A stretch of DNA of 17,655 bases, taken from JBCCAG01 sp050330955 (lineage in GTDB: Bacteria; Cyanobacteriota; Cyanobacteriia; CAKZMO01). Shown here piece by piece: positions 1 to 6,477 of this stretch (position 1 is its first letter; each line of letters begins with the position of its first letter). The translations under genes and the position numbers were made by a program. Below the pieces are notes generated by a model that ran no database searches, was not told where the DNA came from, and saw nothing but the letters and a program-made list of their open reading frames with translations. The DNA lies in assembly GCA_050330955.1 (NCBI GenBank), contig JBHJHJ010000136.1, positions 1 to 17,655 of the forward strand, written 5' to 3'.

Positions 1-203
1 AGCCCGACGGCGAAGTGGTGCGCCACATCCTCATCGGCTCCCCGGAAGGCATCCGCGAAACCATCCATCTGATGCACATCAACCGCTACGCCATAGAGCA
101 GAGCCTGTGGACCGGCCCCGTGGCCATTGGCCCGGACGGCGTGCGGCTCAGCCGCCGCGAAGGGGAGACCCTGGCCTACATCATGCGCCTGCGGGGGCTG
201 TAG
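1..203 (+). CDS. C-terminal part of a small conserved protein of unknown function (5' partial)
   Basis: The reading frame is open from base 3 and enters from outside the window, so the start is missing. It ends at two tandem TAG stops (201 and 204). About 66 residues are visible. They read like a folded soluble domain, with a hydrophobic stretch near HILIG and an ending rich in Arg, Glu and Leu. There is no membrane segment or catalytic motif that I recognise. The GTG at 15 is internal to the frame and is probably not the true start, because sensible codons (Pro-Asp-Gly-Glu) precede it. I do not recognise the family. A hairpin lies 52 bases after the stop. Confidence 0.6.
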   Translation, partial: PDGEVVRHILIGSPEGIRETIHLMHINRYAIEQSLWTGPVAIGPDGVRLSRREGETLAYIMRLRGL

Positions 204-254
204 TAGCCGCTATCGTTGGCGATCGCAACGGCTTGTGTGGCCATCAGAATGCCC

Positions 255-292
255 GCCAGACCTCCGGCTTCTTAAGGAGTCGGGGGTCTGGC
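255..292 (+). terminator. Strong hairpin between the partial gene and the hydrolase gene
   Basis: GCCAGACCTCCGGCTTC (255-271) and GGAGTCGGGGGTCTGGC (276-292) form a 17-bp stem with three imperfect positions and a TTAA loop. No T-run follows, so it is not a classical intrinsic terminator. It could end transcription of the upstream gene, or stabilise an mRNA end. The AAGGAG in the right arm resembles a Shine-Dalgarno site, but no start codon follows it at a useful distance. Confidence 0.45.
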
Positions 293-327
293 AGAATAAA
301 AGCGCAGCCCTCATTCCCGCGCCCAAA

Positions 328-1311
328 ATGACCATTCGAGCACTCTACCGCGCCGTCACCGTCGAGCAGACCCCTCCGCCCCACAACACAATTCACCTCA
401 AAGTGTTCTACCCCGCCCAAGTGACCAGCGGCGATCGCCAGCAGGCTTTGGGCATCTTCCCCGCCGACCCAGAGCACGTCCCCTTCAGCGTTGTCATTCT
501 GTTCAACGGCATCAACTGCGGCCCAGAGGCCTACCAGTGGCTCGCGGCCCGTTTAGCGCAGCGGGGGCTCGTGGTGGTGACCTTTGCCTGGGTGGCCGAA
601 AACCTGCCGGGGGCCGTGGGGCTAACGCCGGGGGTGGATATTGCCAAGCTGGCCCCCAATGCCTACGGGACGGGGCCAACGGCGTCGGCGCTGCCCGCCC
701 TCTTAAAGGCGCTAGAGGCGCTGCAGGCCGATGGCGTCCTGGCGGGGCAGCTCGATTTGCAGCGGGTGGTGCTGGGGGGGCACTCTGCCGGGGGGCGGGT
801 GGCTATCGAAAGCGCCAGCCCCCGCTTTTTTCCCCAGGTGGCGGCGGCCTTTGCCTACGGCGCCCATACCGCCGGGGTCCAGCAGCTCGGCTACTCAGCG
901 GGGGAAATTCTGCCGCTGCCGGACGAGCTGCCGCTGCTGCTGGTGGGGGGCACCCGCGACGGGGTGATTGCCAACAGCAGCAGACTCTATGGCGTAGCGT
1001 GGGAGCAGCCCACCACCCCAATCCAGCGGACCTTTGAGGAGGCGATCGCTGGGGGGCGGGGGGACAGCTACCTGCTGCTGGTGGACGGGGCGCGGCACTA
1101 CACGGTGGTCCATCCGCTCGACGCCACGACGGGCAGCTCTTTTTTAGATTTTGCGGCCACCCAGCCGGAGGAGCCCCTGCGCGACCTGATCGCGGAGGCC
1201 GTCGGGCTATTCATCGATGCCCACGTCCGCCATTACGCTTCAGCGCAAGCGGCGCTTAAGGCGCACCTCAATCCCGATAATCCTTTGATTGCGGTGTTTC
1301 ACCAAAAGTAG
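328..1311 (+). CDS. Alpha/beta-hydrolase family protein (dienelactone-hydrolase or chlorophyllase-like)
   Basis: A 327-residue predicted serine hydrolase. The nucleophile elbow is GHSAGG at 151-156, with Ser153 as nucleophile. Asp211 (GGTRDG) is a likely acid residue and His257 or His262 (ARHYTVVHP) the likely base. The segment around FNGINC (59-64) is where the oxyanion loop is expected. The order of strands and motifs fits a dienelactone-hydrolase or chlorophyllase-like fold; the substrate cannot be told. No signal peptide is visible, so it is probably cytoplasmic. I chose the ATG at 328 (MTIRALY). The frame is open back to 127, but that stretch overlaps the previous gene and the 255-292 hairpin and reads as non-protein. 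No clear ribosome binding site precedes the ATG. It converges on the next gene. Confidence 0.8.
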   Translation: MTIRALYRAVTVEQTPPPHNTIHLKVFYPAQVTSGDRQQALGIFPADPEHVPFSVVILFNGINCGPEAYQWLAARLAQRGLVVVTFAWVAENLPGAVGLTPGVDIAKLAPNAYGTGPTASALPALLKALEALQADGVLAGQLDLQRVVLGGHSAGGRVAIESASPRFFPQVAAAFAYGAHTAGVQQLGYSAGEILPLPDELPLLLVGGTRDGVIANSSRLYGVAWEQPTTPIQRTFEEAIAGGRGDSYLLLVDGARHYTVVHPLDATTGSSFLDFAATQPEEPLRDLIAEAVGLFIDAHVRHYASAQAALKAHLNPDNPLIAVFHQK

Positions 1312-1376
1312 AGGCGCGCCAGGCCCCTGCTGAGGAATCGGCGGGCCGTTGAATCTCCTTCGCCTTGGCATCTATG

Positions 1377-1407
1377 GCCATCGCCACAAGTCTTTGTGCG
1401 CGATGGC
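1377..1407. terminator. Hairpin between convergent genes, possible bidirectional terminator
   Basis: GCCATCGC and CACAA (1377-1389) pair with TTGTG and GCGATGGC (1394-1407) around a GTCT loop, with one bulged C at 1399. This gives a 13-bp stem between the hydrolase stop (1311) and the stop of the convergent gene (1502). Neither strand has a T-run after it, so the termination role is inferred from position and strength only. Confidence 0.4.
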
Positions 1408-1501
1408 TCGCCGCTTCGCTCCAGGGTTGTTCGGTTCAGCACCAAAAATGTCCTAAGCGAAGTGGCCAGCGCTATACAGTTTGGTACGGTGACTCCCCAG
1501 A

Positions 1502-3154
1502 TTAGACCTGCGCCAAATGACGGTGCACAAACTGCACGCAGATTGACCCTTCCCCCACCCCAGAAGCCACTCGCTTCACCGACCCGTGGCGCACATCCCC
1601 CACCGCAAAAATGCCAGGGACGCTGGTCTCCAGCAAAAAGCGATCGCGCTCTAGGGGCCAGGGGGTGCTCTTGGGAATATCCGGCCCTGTGCAGATGAAG
1701 CCCCGCTCATCCCGGTGGACTAGCCCGTCAAGCCAGTCGGTGCCCGGCGTCGCGCCGATGAAGATGAACAGGGAATTGGTGTCAAAGGTCTTGATTTCGC
1801 CGCTTTGGGAATCCTCCACCCGCAGCTGCTCTAGCTTGGTGTCCCCCAGGGCCTCCACTACGCTGTGGTGGGTGAGCACGTCGATATTTTCGGTGCCCTC
1901 AATCTGGTCAATCAAATATTGGGACATGCTCTTGGTGAGCGACTCGCCCCGCACCAGCATCCGCACCCGGCTGGCGTACTTGGAGAAATACATCGCCGCT
2001 TGCCCCGCCGAGTTGGCGCCGCCCACCACGTAGACCTCCTCGTCTTGGCAGGCCGCTGCCTCAGTCTGCGCCGCACCGTAGTACACCCCAGAATTGTTGA
2101 ACTGCTCAACGCCAGGCACCTTGAGCCGTCGCCACTGCACCCCCATGGCTAAAATCAGGGCGTGGCAGCTCACCTCGCTGCCGTCAGACAGGGTGATGGT
2201 GTGGTAGCCGTTTTCAGTGCGAATGGTGGTGGCCTCCTGGGGCGTCAAAATCTCCACGCCAAAGCGCTTGGCCTGGGTGACGGCGCGGCGGGCCAGGTCG
2301 CTGCCGCTCAGCCCTACGGGGAACCCCAGGTAGTTTTCAATGCGGGAGCTGGTGCCGGCCTGTCCGCCGGGAGCCTCTCGCTCCACCATGACGGTTTCTA
2401 GCCCTTCCGAGGCGCCGTATACCGCCGCCGCCAGCCCCGCAGGGCCACCGCCAATAATCACCAAGTCGTAGAAGGGGTTGGCCGCTTCGGTTTTCATGCC
2501 CACGCGCTGGGCCAGTTCAGCCGGGCTGGGCTTCACCAGCTTCTCGCCGCTGGGCAGCAGCACCAAGGGTAAACAGGGATTGTCGCGCTCCCCCGCATAG
2601 CTGACGAGCTGCTGGGCCTCGCTGTTGCTCTCGATGTCGAGCCAGCGGTAGGGCACCTGGTTGCGGGCCAGAAAATCCCGCAGCTCGTGGGAGGAGGGGG
2701 ACCAGCGATCGCTAATCATTTTGACCCCCTGGAATTCCGGCTTGAATCGAGCTTGCCAGTCGTTGAGCAGGTCGTTGAGCACGGGGTAGAGCTTTTCTTC
2801 TGGGGGGTCCCAGGGCTTGAGCAGGTAGTAGTCGAGTCGGGCGGTGTTGATGGCGGCAATGGCGGCGTCGGTGTCGGCGTAGGCGGTGAGCAGCGCCCGC
2901 TTCGCCTCAGGGAAAGCCTCGCTGGCTTGGTCAAGAAACTCGACGCCGCTCATGCCCGGCATTCGCTGGTCCGCCAGAAACAGGGCTACGGTGCTGCCCC
3001 GCAGCTTGAGCTGCTGGGTCACTTCCCGCGCCGCTGGGCCGGAGTCGGCCCGCATCACCCGGTAGCGATCGCCGTAGTAGGTGCGCAGGTCTCGGGCGAT
3101 CGCCTGAAGCACGGCTGGATCATCGTCAATCGTCAGGATGACTGGCTTCTCCAT
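1502..3154 (-). CDS. Response regulator / glutaredoxin-like / thioredoxin-reductase-like FAD oxidoreductase fusion
   Basis: A 550-residue three-part protein. Residues 1-130 are a receiver domain with acidic Asp10-12, phospho-acceptor Asp62 (ADQRMPG), Thr90 and Lys113. Residues ~147-222 look like a glutaredoxin/thioredoxin fold with a LPLVLL cis-Pro-like segment, but the usual CxxC position reads SPSSH. Residues ~228-550 are a thioredoxin-reductase-like flavoprotein with GGGPAG (235-240) for FAD, GGANSAG (378-384) for the nicotinamide nucleotide, and GIFAVGDVR (514-522) for the second FAD contact. The redox CATC expected near 360-370 is replaced by GAAQTEAAAC with a single Cys. It resembles the family annotated as fused response regulator/thioredoxin-disulfide reductase, known from cyanobacteria. 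The start is supported by GGAGG (complement of 3165-3169), ten bases upstream. With no dithiol visible, classic thioredoxin reduction is doubtful; a phosphorylation-controlled NAD(P)H oxidase or electron-transfer role is possible. Confidence 0.88.
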   Translation of the reverse strand: MEKPVILTIDDDPAVLQAIARDLRTYYGDRYRVMRADSGPAAREVTQQLKLRGSTVALFLADQRMPGMSGVEFLDQASEAFPEAKRALLTAYADTDAAIAAINTARLDYYLLKPWDPPEEKLYPVLNDLLNDWQARFKPEFQGVKMISDRWSPSSHELRDFLARNQVPYRWLDIESNSEAQQLVSYAGERDNPCLPLVLLPSGEKLVKPSPAELAQRVGMKTEAANPFYDLVIIGGGPAGLAAAVYGASEGLETVMVEREAPGGQAGTSSRIENYLGFPVGLSGSDLARRAVTQAKRFGVEILTPQEATTIRTENGYHTITLSDGSEVSCHALILAMGVQWRRLKVPGVEQFNNSGVYYGAAQTEAAACQDEEVYVVGGANSAGQAAMYFSKYASRVRMLVRGESLTKSMSQYLIDQIEGTENIDVLTHHSVVEALGDTKLEQLRVEDSQSGEIKTFDTNSLFIFIGATPGTDWLDGLVHRDERGFICTGPDIPKSTPWPLERDRFLLETSVPGIFAVGDVRHGSVKRVASGVGEGSICVQFVHRHLAQV

Positions 3155-3267
3155 GGTTTTGTCGCCTCCGCGCTGTTGTGCTGATGCATTCCATCAAAGG
3201 GTAGCAAGGATGAAAGCCAGACGGACGGTCCAAAGGGAAAACGTGTCTCATGCGGCAGGGTACGGAA

Positions 3268-3284
3268 GGCGATGACGCATCACC
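3268..3284. repeat. Short palindrome of the TGACGCA-(T)CACC type
   Basis: GGCGATG-ACG-CATCACC forms a 7-bp stem with one G-T pair and a three-base loop. It lies between the left lyase and the response-regulator fusion. The string TGACGCATCACC recurs at 8767-8778, and a related form makes the terminator at 8634-8653, so it looks like a dispersed intergenic repeat. Confidence 0.4.
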
Positions 3285-3384
3285 GCCTGTGGTATTTCAG
3301 GCTCGATTCAATGTGAAGGCACAGAAGCTAGCGTAGAGGACGGCTAGAAATTACGGCGCTGCCGTGACGCTCATTGAAAACGAT

Positions 3385-4272
3385 TCACCTCACGCGGCTC
3401 ATCTCAAAATCCGCAAAGTCGACATATACATCCTGCGGGGTGGCCCAAGACGCGTCGCCGCCGCCAAAAAACGTCGAGAAAAACAGTCCATCGAGCTGGA
3501 GGCTATCTACAGTGCGAAACAAGAGCCGCGGCTCGTCGATCACCAGCTCGCCGTCCACCCACAGCCGAATGTGGCCATCGCTCTCCCCAGGCTGATTCAA
3601 GGTCACCTCCTGCTCCACCGTCGTCCACTCTCCCGGCTGAAACCGCCAGCGGCCCCGTCCAATTGAGGTTCCAAAATCCTCACTCGTGGGCAGGTAGGCA
3701 TACACTTCGCCCTGCCCCTCCCGCCGCCACATCAGCCGCGTAGAGAACCCGTTGGTGCCGTTGGGGATGTTGCCGCCGCTGGCCCCCTCTCCTCCAAACA
3801 GGCCTGGCAGCTTGCCGCCTTTAACAAAATCGAAATTGTCAGAAAAGCGGACCCTGTAGCTTAGCCGGAGGCGCCTGGCGCCCGAGTCGGTTTCTGCATA
3901 GAACTGGGCTCCGCCGATGGGAACCCCTTCCCGCCGCGACACGGAAGGCGTGACGGAACCAGCGGGGTATTTGACCCGGAGTATCGGGGCCTCCCCATCC
4001 GCGGCTGCCTCAGAAACAAAGGTCAGGTTCTCGAACCCCCAAGCTCCTTTAGACCGAAGCTGCACTAGGGGGGGCTGATTACTTGTAGCGCTGTTGAGCC
4101 AGCGGGCGATCGCTTCAGCCTCTACCTCCTCCTCGGAAACGATTTGCGGACGGACCTCCGCTACAGCGCTCTGCTTTGGTTTAACCGATTCCTGGGACAA
4201 ACTGCAGCCCAAACCAGCAGTCAGCAACACAAGCCCCAATGTACAGAACTGGCTCAAAATCACTTGCTTCAT
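3385..4272 (-). CDS. PL14-type polysaccharide lyase, predicted lipoprotein or exported
   Basis: A 295-residue protein. Residues 1-23 look like a signal peptide (Lys, then a hydrophobic stretch, then GLGC). Cys23 makes it a possible lipoprotein, though Gly at -3 is a weak lipobox. Residues 25-70 are a polar spacer. Residues ~75-290 carry the beta-jelly-roll signature I associate with polysaccharide lyase family 14 (alginate and glucuronate lyases of Chlorella viruses and molluscs, and fungal relatives): FSDNFDFVKGGKLPGLFGG (143-161), GFSTRLMWRREG (175-186), EVYAYLP (189-195), GTSIGRG (201-207), FFSTFFGGGD (264-273). The Lys, Ser/Arg and Tyr in these blocks are the likely catalytic set. It would cut a uronate polymer by beta-elimination in the periplasm or at the outer membrane. 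It is a paralogue of the RTX-lyase at 9110 and diverges from the synthase operon, so AlgL-like clearing of periplasmic polymer is a plausible role. Activity is inferred. Confidence 0.8.
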   Translation of the reverse strand: MKQVILSQFCTLGLVLLTAGLGCSLSQESVKPKQSAVAEVRPQIVSEEEVEAEAIARWLNSATSNQPPLVQLRSKGAWGFENLTFVSEAAADGEAPILRVKYPAGSVTPSVSRREGVPIGGAQFYAETDSGARRLRLSYRVRFSDNFDFVKGGKLPGLFGGEGASGGNIPNGTNGFSTRLMWRREGQGEVYAYLPTSEDFGTSIGRGRWRFQPGEWTTVEQEVTLNQPGESDGHIRLWVDGELVIDEPRLLFRTVDSLQLDGLFFSTFFGGGDASWATPQDVYVDFADFEMSRVR

Positions 4273-4985
4273 AGCGTTGAGGCTAAACCTATCTCTATTT
4301 GAACAGGGAAACCTGTTTTGTTTCTCAGGATTTCACTGCCCTTTTTATCGTACAGGTCGATTAACTAACCTGTTCAATCAAACATTAACAATGAACAAAG
4401 ATAGAACGCTCTATATCTAATTTAAAGATTTAGTGAAGCCCGGTAGCCTTTTCAAAATTGGGATGAAGGTTTACGAGTTTGCTAGCATTTCGAGTTGATT
4501 TAATTCTATCTACACTGCTAGTTTTTACATGGTGCTGTTTTAGGAAAAGACGAATGTCTAATTGTTTTGTGTAGCAGCCTGAACTGCAGGAAATGAGCTG
4601 AAAACCAAGACCCACTGGTGCTGAGAGCGATCGCTCGGGAACATTTCGTTCAGGTATAAACTGACACAATCTATTTTAAGTTCCCGATCACACAGACAAT
4701 TTAGCTATTCTTAATACTTTTGAGGGTGTCAGCAAGCTCAGCACAGTCTAGAAATATTTTGGAATAAGTAAACCGGAAAAAGCATCTACCATTATGCGTT
4801 TTTATACACCGCTTTCACCAAAGGAACTTACAGTTGGCATTAGTAGCAGAGGCGACTTCAGATGATTCGCTTTTATGAAAGGTGCGATACGTAATACAGT
4901 CGTTACCTTGACTTAGTCTCAAAGCGCCCGAAGTTCGTCCCCACTCCTCAAGTCAACGCAGCGACTTGCCCGAGACATTCGCTTC
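4273..4985. other. 713-base AT-rich divergent intergenic region
   Basis: This gap separates the minus-strand lyase from the plus-strand HlyD-like gene and is clearly more AT-rich than the flanking genes. It holds the ACAGGT cluster near its left end and, near its right end, a CAAGTC (4949-4954) / GACTTG (4963-4968) inverted repeat 17 bases before the HlyD-like ATG. Open frames inside it have poor coding character. I see no tRNA, riboswitch or convincing sigma-70 promoter. Its size suggests long leaders or complex control of the polysaccharide genes, or a decayed gene. Confidence 0.5.
4302..4374. promoter_or_regulatory. Cluster of ACAGGT/ACCTGT half-sites upstream of the left lyase
   Basis: ACCTGT occurs exactly at 4311-4316 and 4368-4373, ACAGGT exactly at 4352-4357, and ACAGGG at 4303-4308. 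AACAGG-GAAA-CCTGTT (4302-4317) is a perfect 6-bp inverted repeat ending 30 bases upstream of the lyase ATG. TTGAACAGG (4299-4307) is also repeated inverted as CCTGTTCAA (4369-4377). This looks like an operator array for a dimeric regulator. On the minus strand a weak TTGAAC / TACGAT pair with a 19-base spacer may be the promoter. No regulator gene is nearby. Confidence 0.35.
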
Positions 4986-6401
4986 ATGGTGCTGCTCAAC
5001 CTTACCTATTCATCAAGCCAAGTCTTTCTGCTAAAAACCATGGTCAAAACCTTCCACACAACACAGCCTCCCAAACTTTCTAGCTCCGAATCAGGTTCTA
5101 TAGAGGTCCAAAAGAATTTCTTTCAAGAGCCAGACACGTCCCCAAAAACCTGGAAGCGCGTTGCTACAGGGGGATTCTGCATTCTTTTGGCTCTAGGAGC
5201 TGCTGGCGTAGGATTGACGTCCATTTACTATCGCCTCACCCATATGACGGTCAAGTCCGGCATCGTCAACGGACGCACCGTTCGCATCCAGGCTCCCGTT
5301 GACGGCACGATTCAAGATTTCTATGGGCGTCCTGGTGTACCTGTGCAGTCGGGCCAAACCCTAGTTCGCCTCGAAACGCTGGCTCAGAGCAGCGAGCAGG
5401 CTCAAAGCAGCGAGCTGAGCCAGGTGCCTCCGCTCCAGCGTCAGGTCCAGGCGATCGCCACAGAACTGGAGATTGCTAAAGAAGCGCTGGCCCTGCTCAA
5501 TCAGCAGAAGGTTCGCCTGGCTCAGACTGACCGCAAAGTGCAGGATGCCACAGTGGCCGTTGCCGGCGATGACATCAACCGCTTCAAGGCTGCGCTAGAC
5601 GCCGCGATCGCCGAGGAGCGCGCGGCTAAAACCGACTACAACCGGTTTCAAGCGCTACTTGAGCAGGGGGCGGTCTCAGAGCAGCAGGTGGATCAGCTTG
5701 AAGCCACTTGGAAAGCATCCCAAGCCAATGTCAACGAGGCCCGGGCCCAGCTTGAGTCAGGCCAAACTGTACTGACGGCAGCGCGCACCAACCTCCCGCT
5801 GGACTTGCCCACTGACGATTTACAAGAGCGACGAGAAGCCCTAGCGCAGGAGATTCAGGCCCAGGAGGCAACGATTCAAAGAACCACCCTAGCGCTAGCC
5901 AACCGCAAGGCAGAGCTCGCAGAAGTGAAAGCGCTAGAAAAAGCCGGAGAGGCAGAGGTGGTGGGCGACGACGCAGATTTGATTGAGGTGAGTGCGCCCT
6001 TCTCAGGGGTCGTGTACACCACACGCCACGAGGCCGGAGAACAGGTCAGCCGCCCTGCAACGTTACTGAGCCTTTTAGACTGCAATGACCTGTGGGTTGA
6101 AGCGGTCATCGACGGAGACAGGGCTAACCACGTCGACGCCAGTAAGCCGGTCCGGGTGCAGCTTTTGGGAAGTGATCAAACCCTCGTTGGTCGGGTCTCA
6201 ATTATTGAGGCTATCAGCACAGGGGAACTCACCCAAGCCCGCGCTGAGGCCATTATCCCTGCCATTCCCCCGAATCTGGTCAACCAGCCCATCGCCCGCG
6301 TGCGGGTCACCATTCCCTCCTATGAGACTCAGTCGCGCGCGAACCAGTTCTGCGGTTTGGGCCAAAACGCACAGCTCACCTTCAGCATGAACCCCTGGTG
6401 A
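4986..6401 (+). CDS. HlyD-like membrane fusion protein, candidate Alg44-like partner of the synthase
   Basis: A 471-residue periplasmic adaptor. A short cytoplasmic N-terminus is followed by one TM segment (~60-82). Then come a first lipoyl-like half-motif (~97-130, APVDGTIQDFYG), a long Ala/Gln/Glu-rich helical hairpin (~148-320), the second lipoyl half (~333-364, APFSGVVY) and a beta-barrel (~366-445). This is the HlyD/EmrA layout. Alginate export protein Alg44 has the same periplasmic part behind a PilZ domain. Here only ~58 residues precede the TM segment, so no PilZ domain is present. The gene lies 76 bases before the Alg8-like synthase on the same strand with no terminator between, so co-transcription is likely. 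No ABC transporter or TolC gene is adjacent, which favours a polysaccharide rather than a type I protein-export role. The ATG at 5040 (MVKTFHTTQ, residue 19) is an equally good start; neither has a ribosome binding site. Confidence 0.85.
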   Translation: MVLLNLTYSSSQVFLLKTMVKTFHTTQPPKLSSSESGSIEVQKNFFQEPDTSPKTWKRVATGGFCILLALGAAGVGLTSIYYRLTHMTVKSGIVNGRTVRIQAPVDGTIQDFYGRPGVPVQSGQTLVRLETLAQSSEQAQSSELSQVPPLQRQVQAIATELEIAKEALALLNQQKVRLAQTDRKVQDATVAVAGDDINRFKAALDAAIAEERAAKTDYNRFQALLEQGAVSEQQVDQLEATWKASQANVNEARAQLESGQTVLTAARTNLPLDLPTDDLQERREALAQEIQAQEATIQRTTLALANRKAELAEVKALEKAGEAEVVGDDADLIEVSAPFSGVVYTTRHEAGEQVSRPATLLSLLDCNDLWVEAVIDGDRANHVDASKPVRVQLLGSDQTLVGRVSIIEAISTGELTQARAEAIIPAIPPNLVNQPIARVRVTIPSYETQSRANQFCGLGQNAQLTFSMNPW

Positions 6402-6477
6402 TACACCAGAGCGCTTTTGGTTTATCTAGGACATCTGCTATCGGCCCCTCAAGCTACTACCGCTTTAAACAAAGATC

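Noticed and set aside
127..327. N-terminal extension of the hydrolase frame
   Set aside because: It overlaps the upstream gene and a strong hairpin, has no start with a ribosome binding site, and the encoded residues are Arg/Cys-rich and unlike the domain.
537..1113. Long alternative frames on both strands inside the hydrolase gene
   Set aside because: Gly/Ala/Pro/Arg-rich low-complexity products typical of GC-rich shadow frames.
4430..4669. 79-codon open frame on the minus strand in the AT-rich gap
   Set aside because: No ribosome binding site, no recognisable motif and an irregular composition; it looks like a chance frame.
4794..4865. Possible 23-codon leader peptide (ATG at 4794, TGA at 4863) upstream of the HlyD-like gene
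   Set aside because: No ribosome binding site and no run of regulatory codons; nothing supports translation.
4986..6401. Reading the HlyD-like protein as part of a complete type I protein secretion operon
   Set aside because: No ABC transporter or outer-membrane channel gene is adjacent, while a polysaccharide synthase is; kept only as an alternative.
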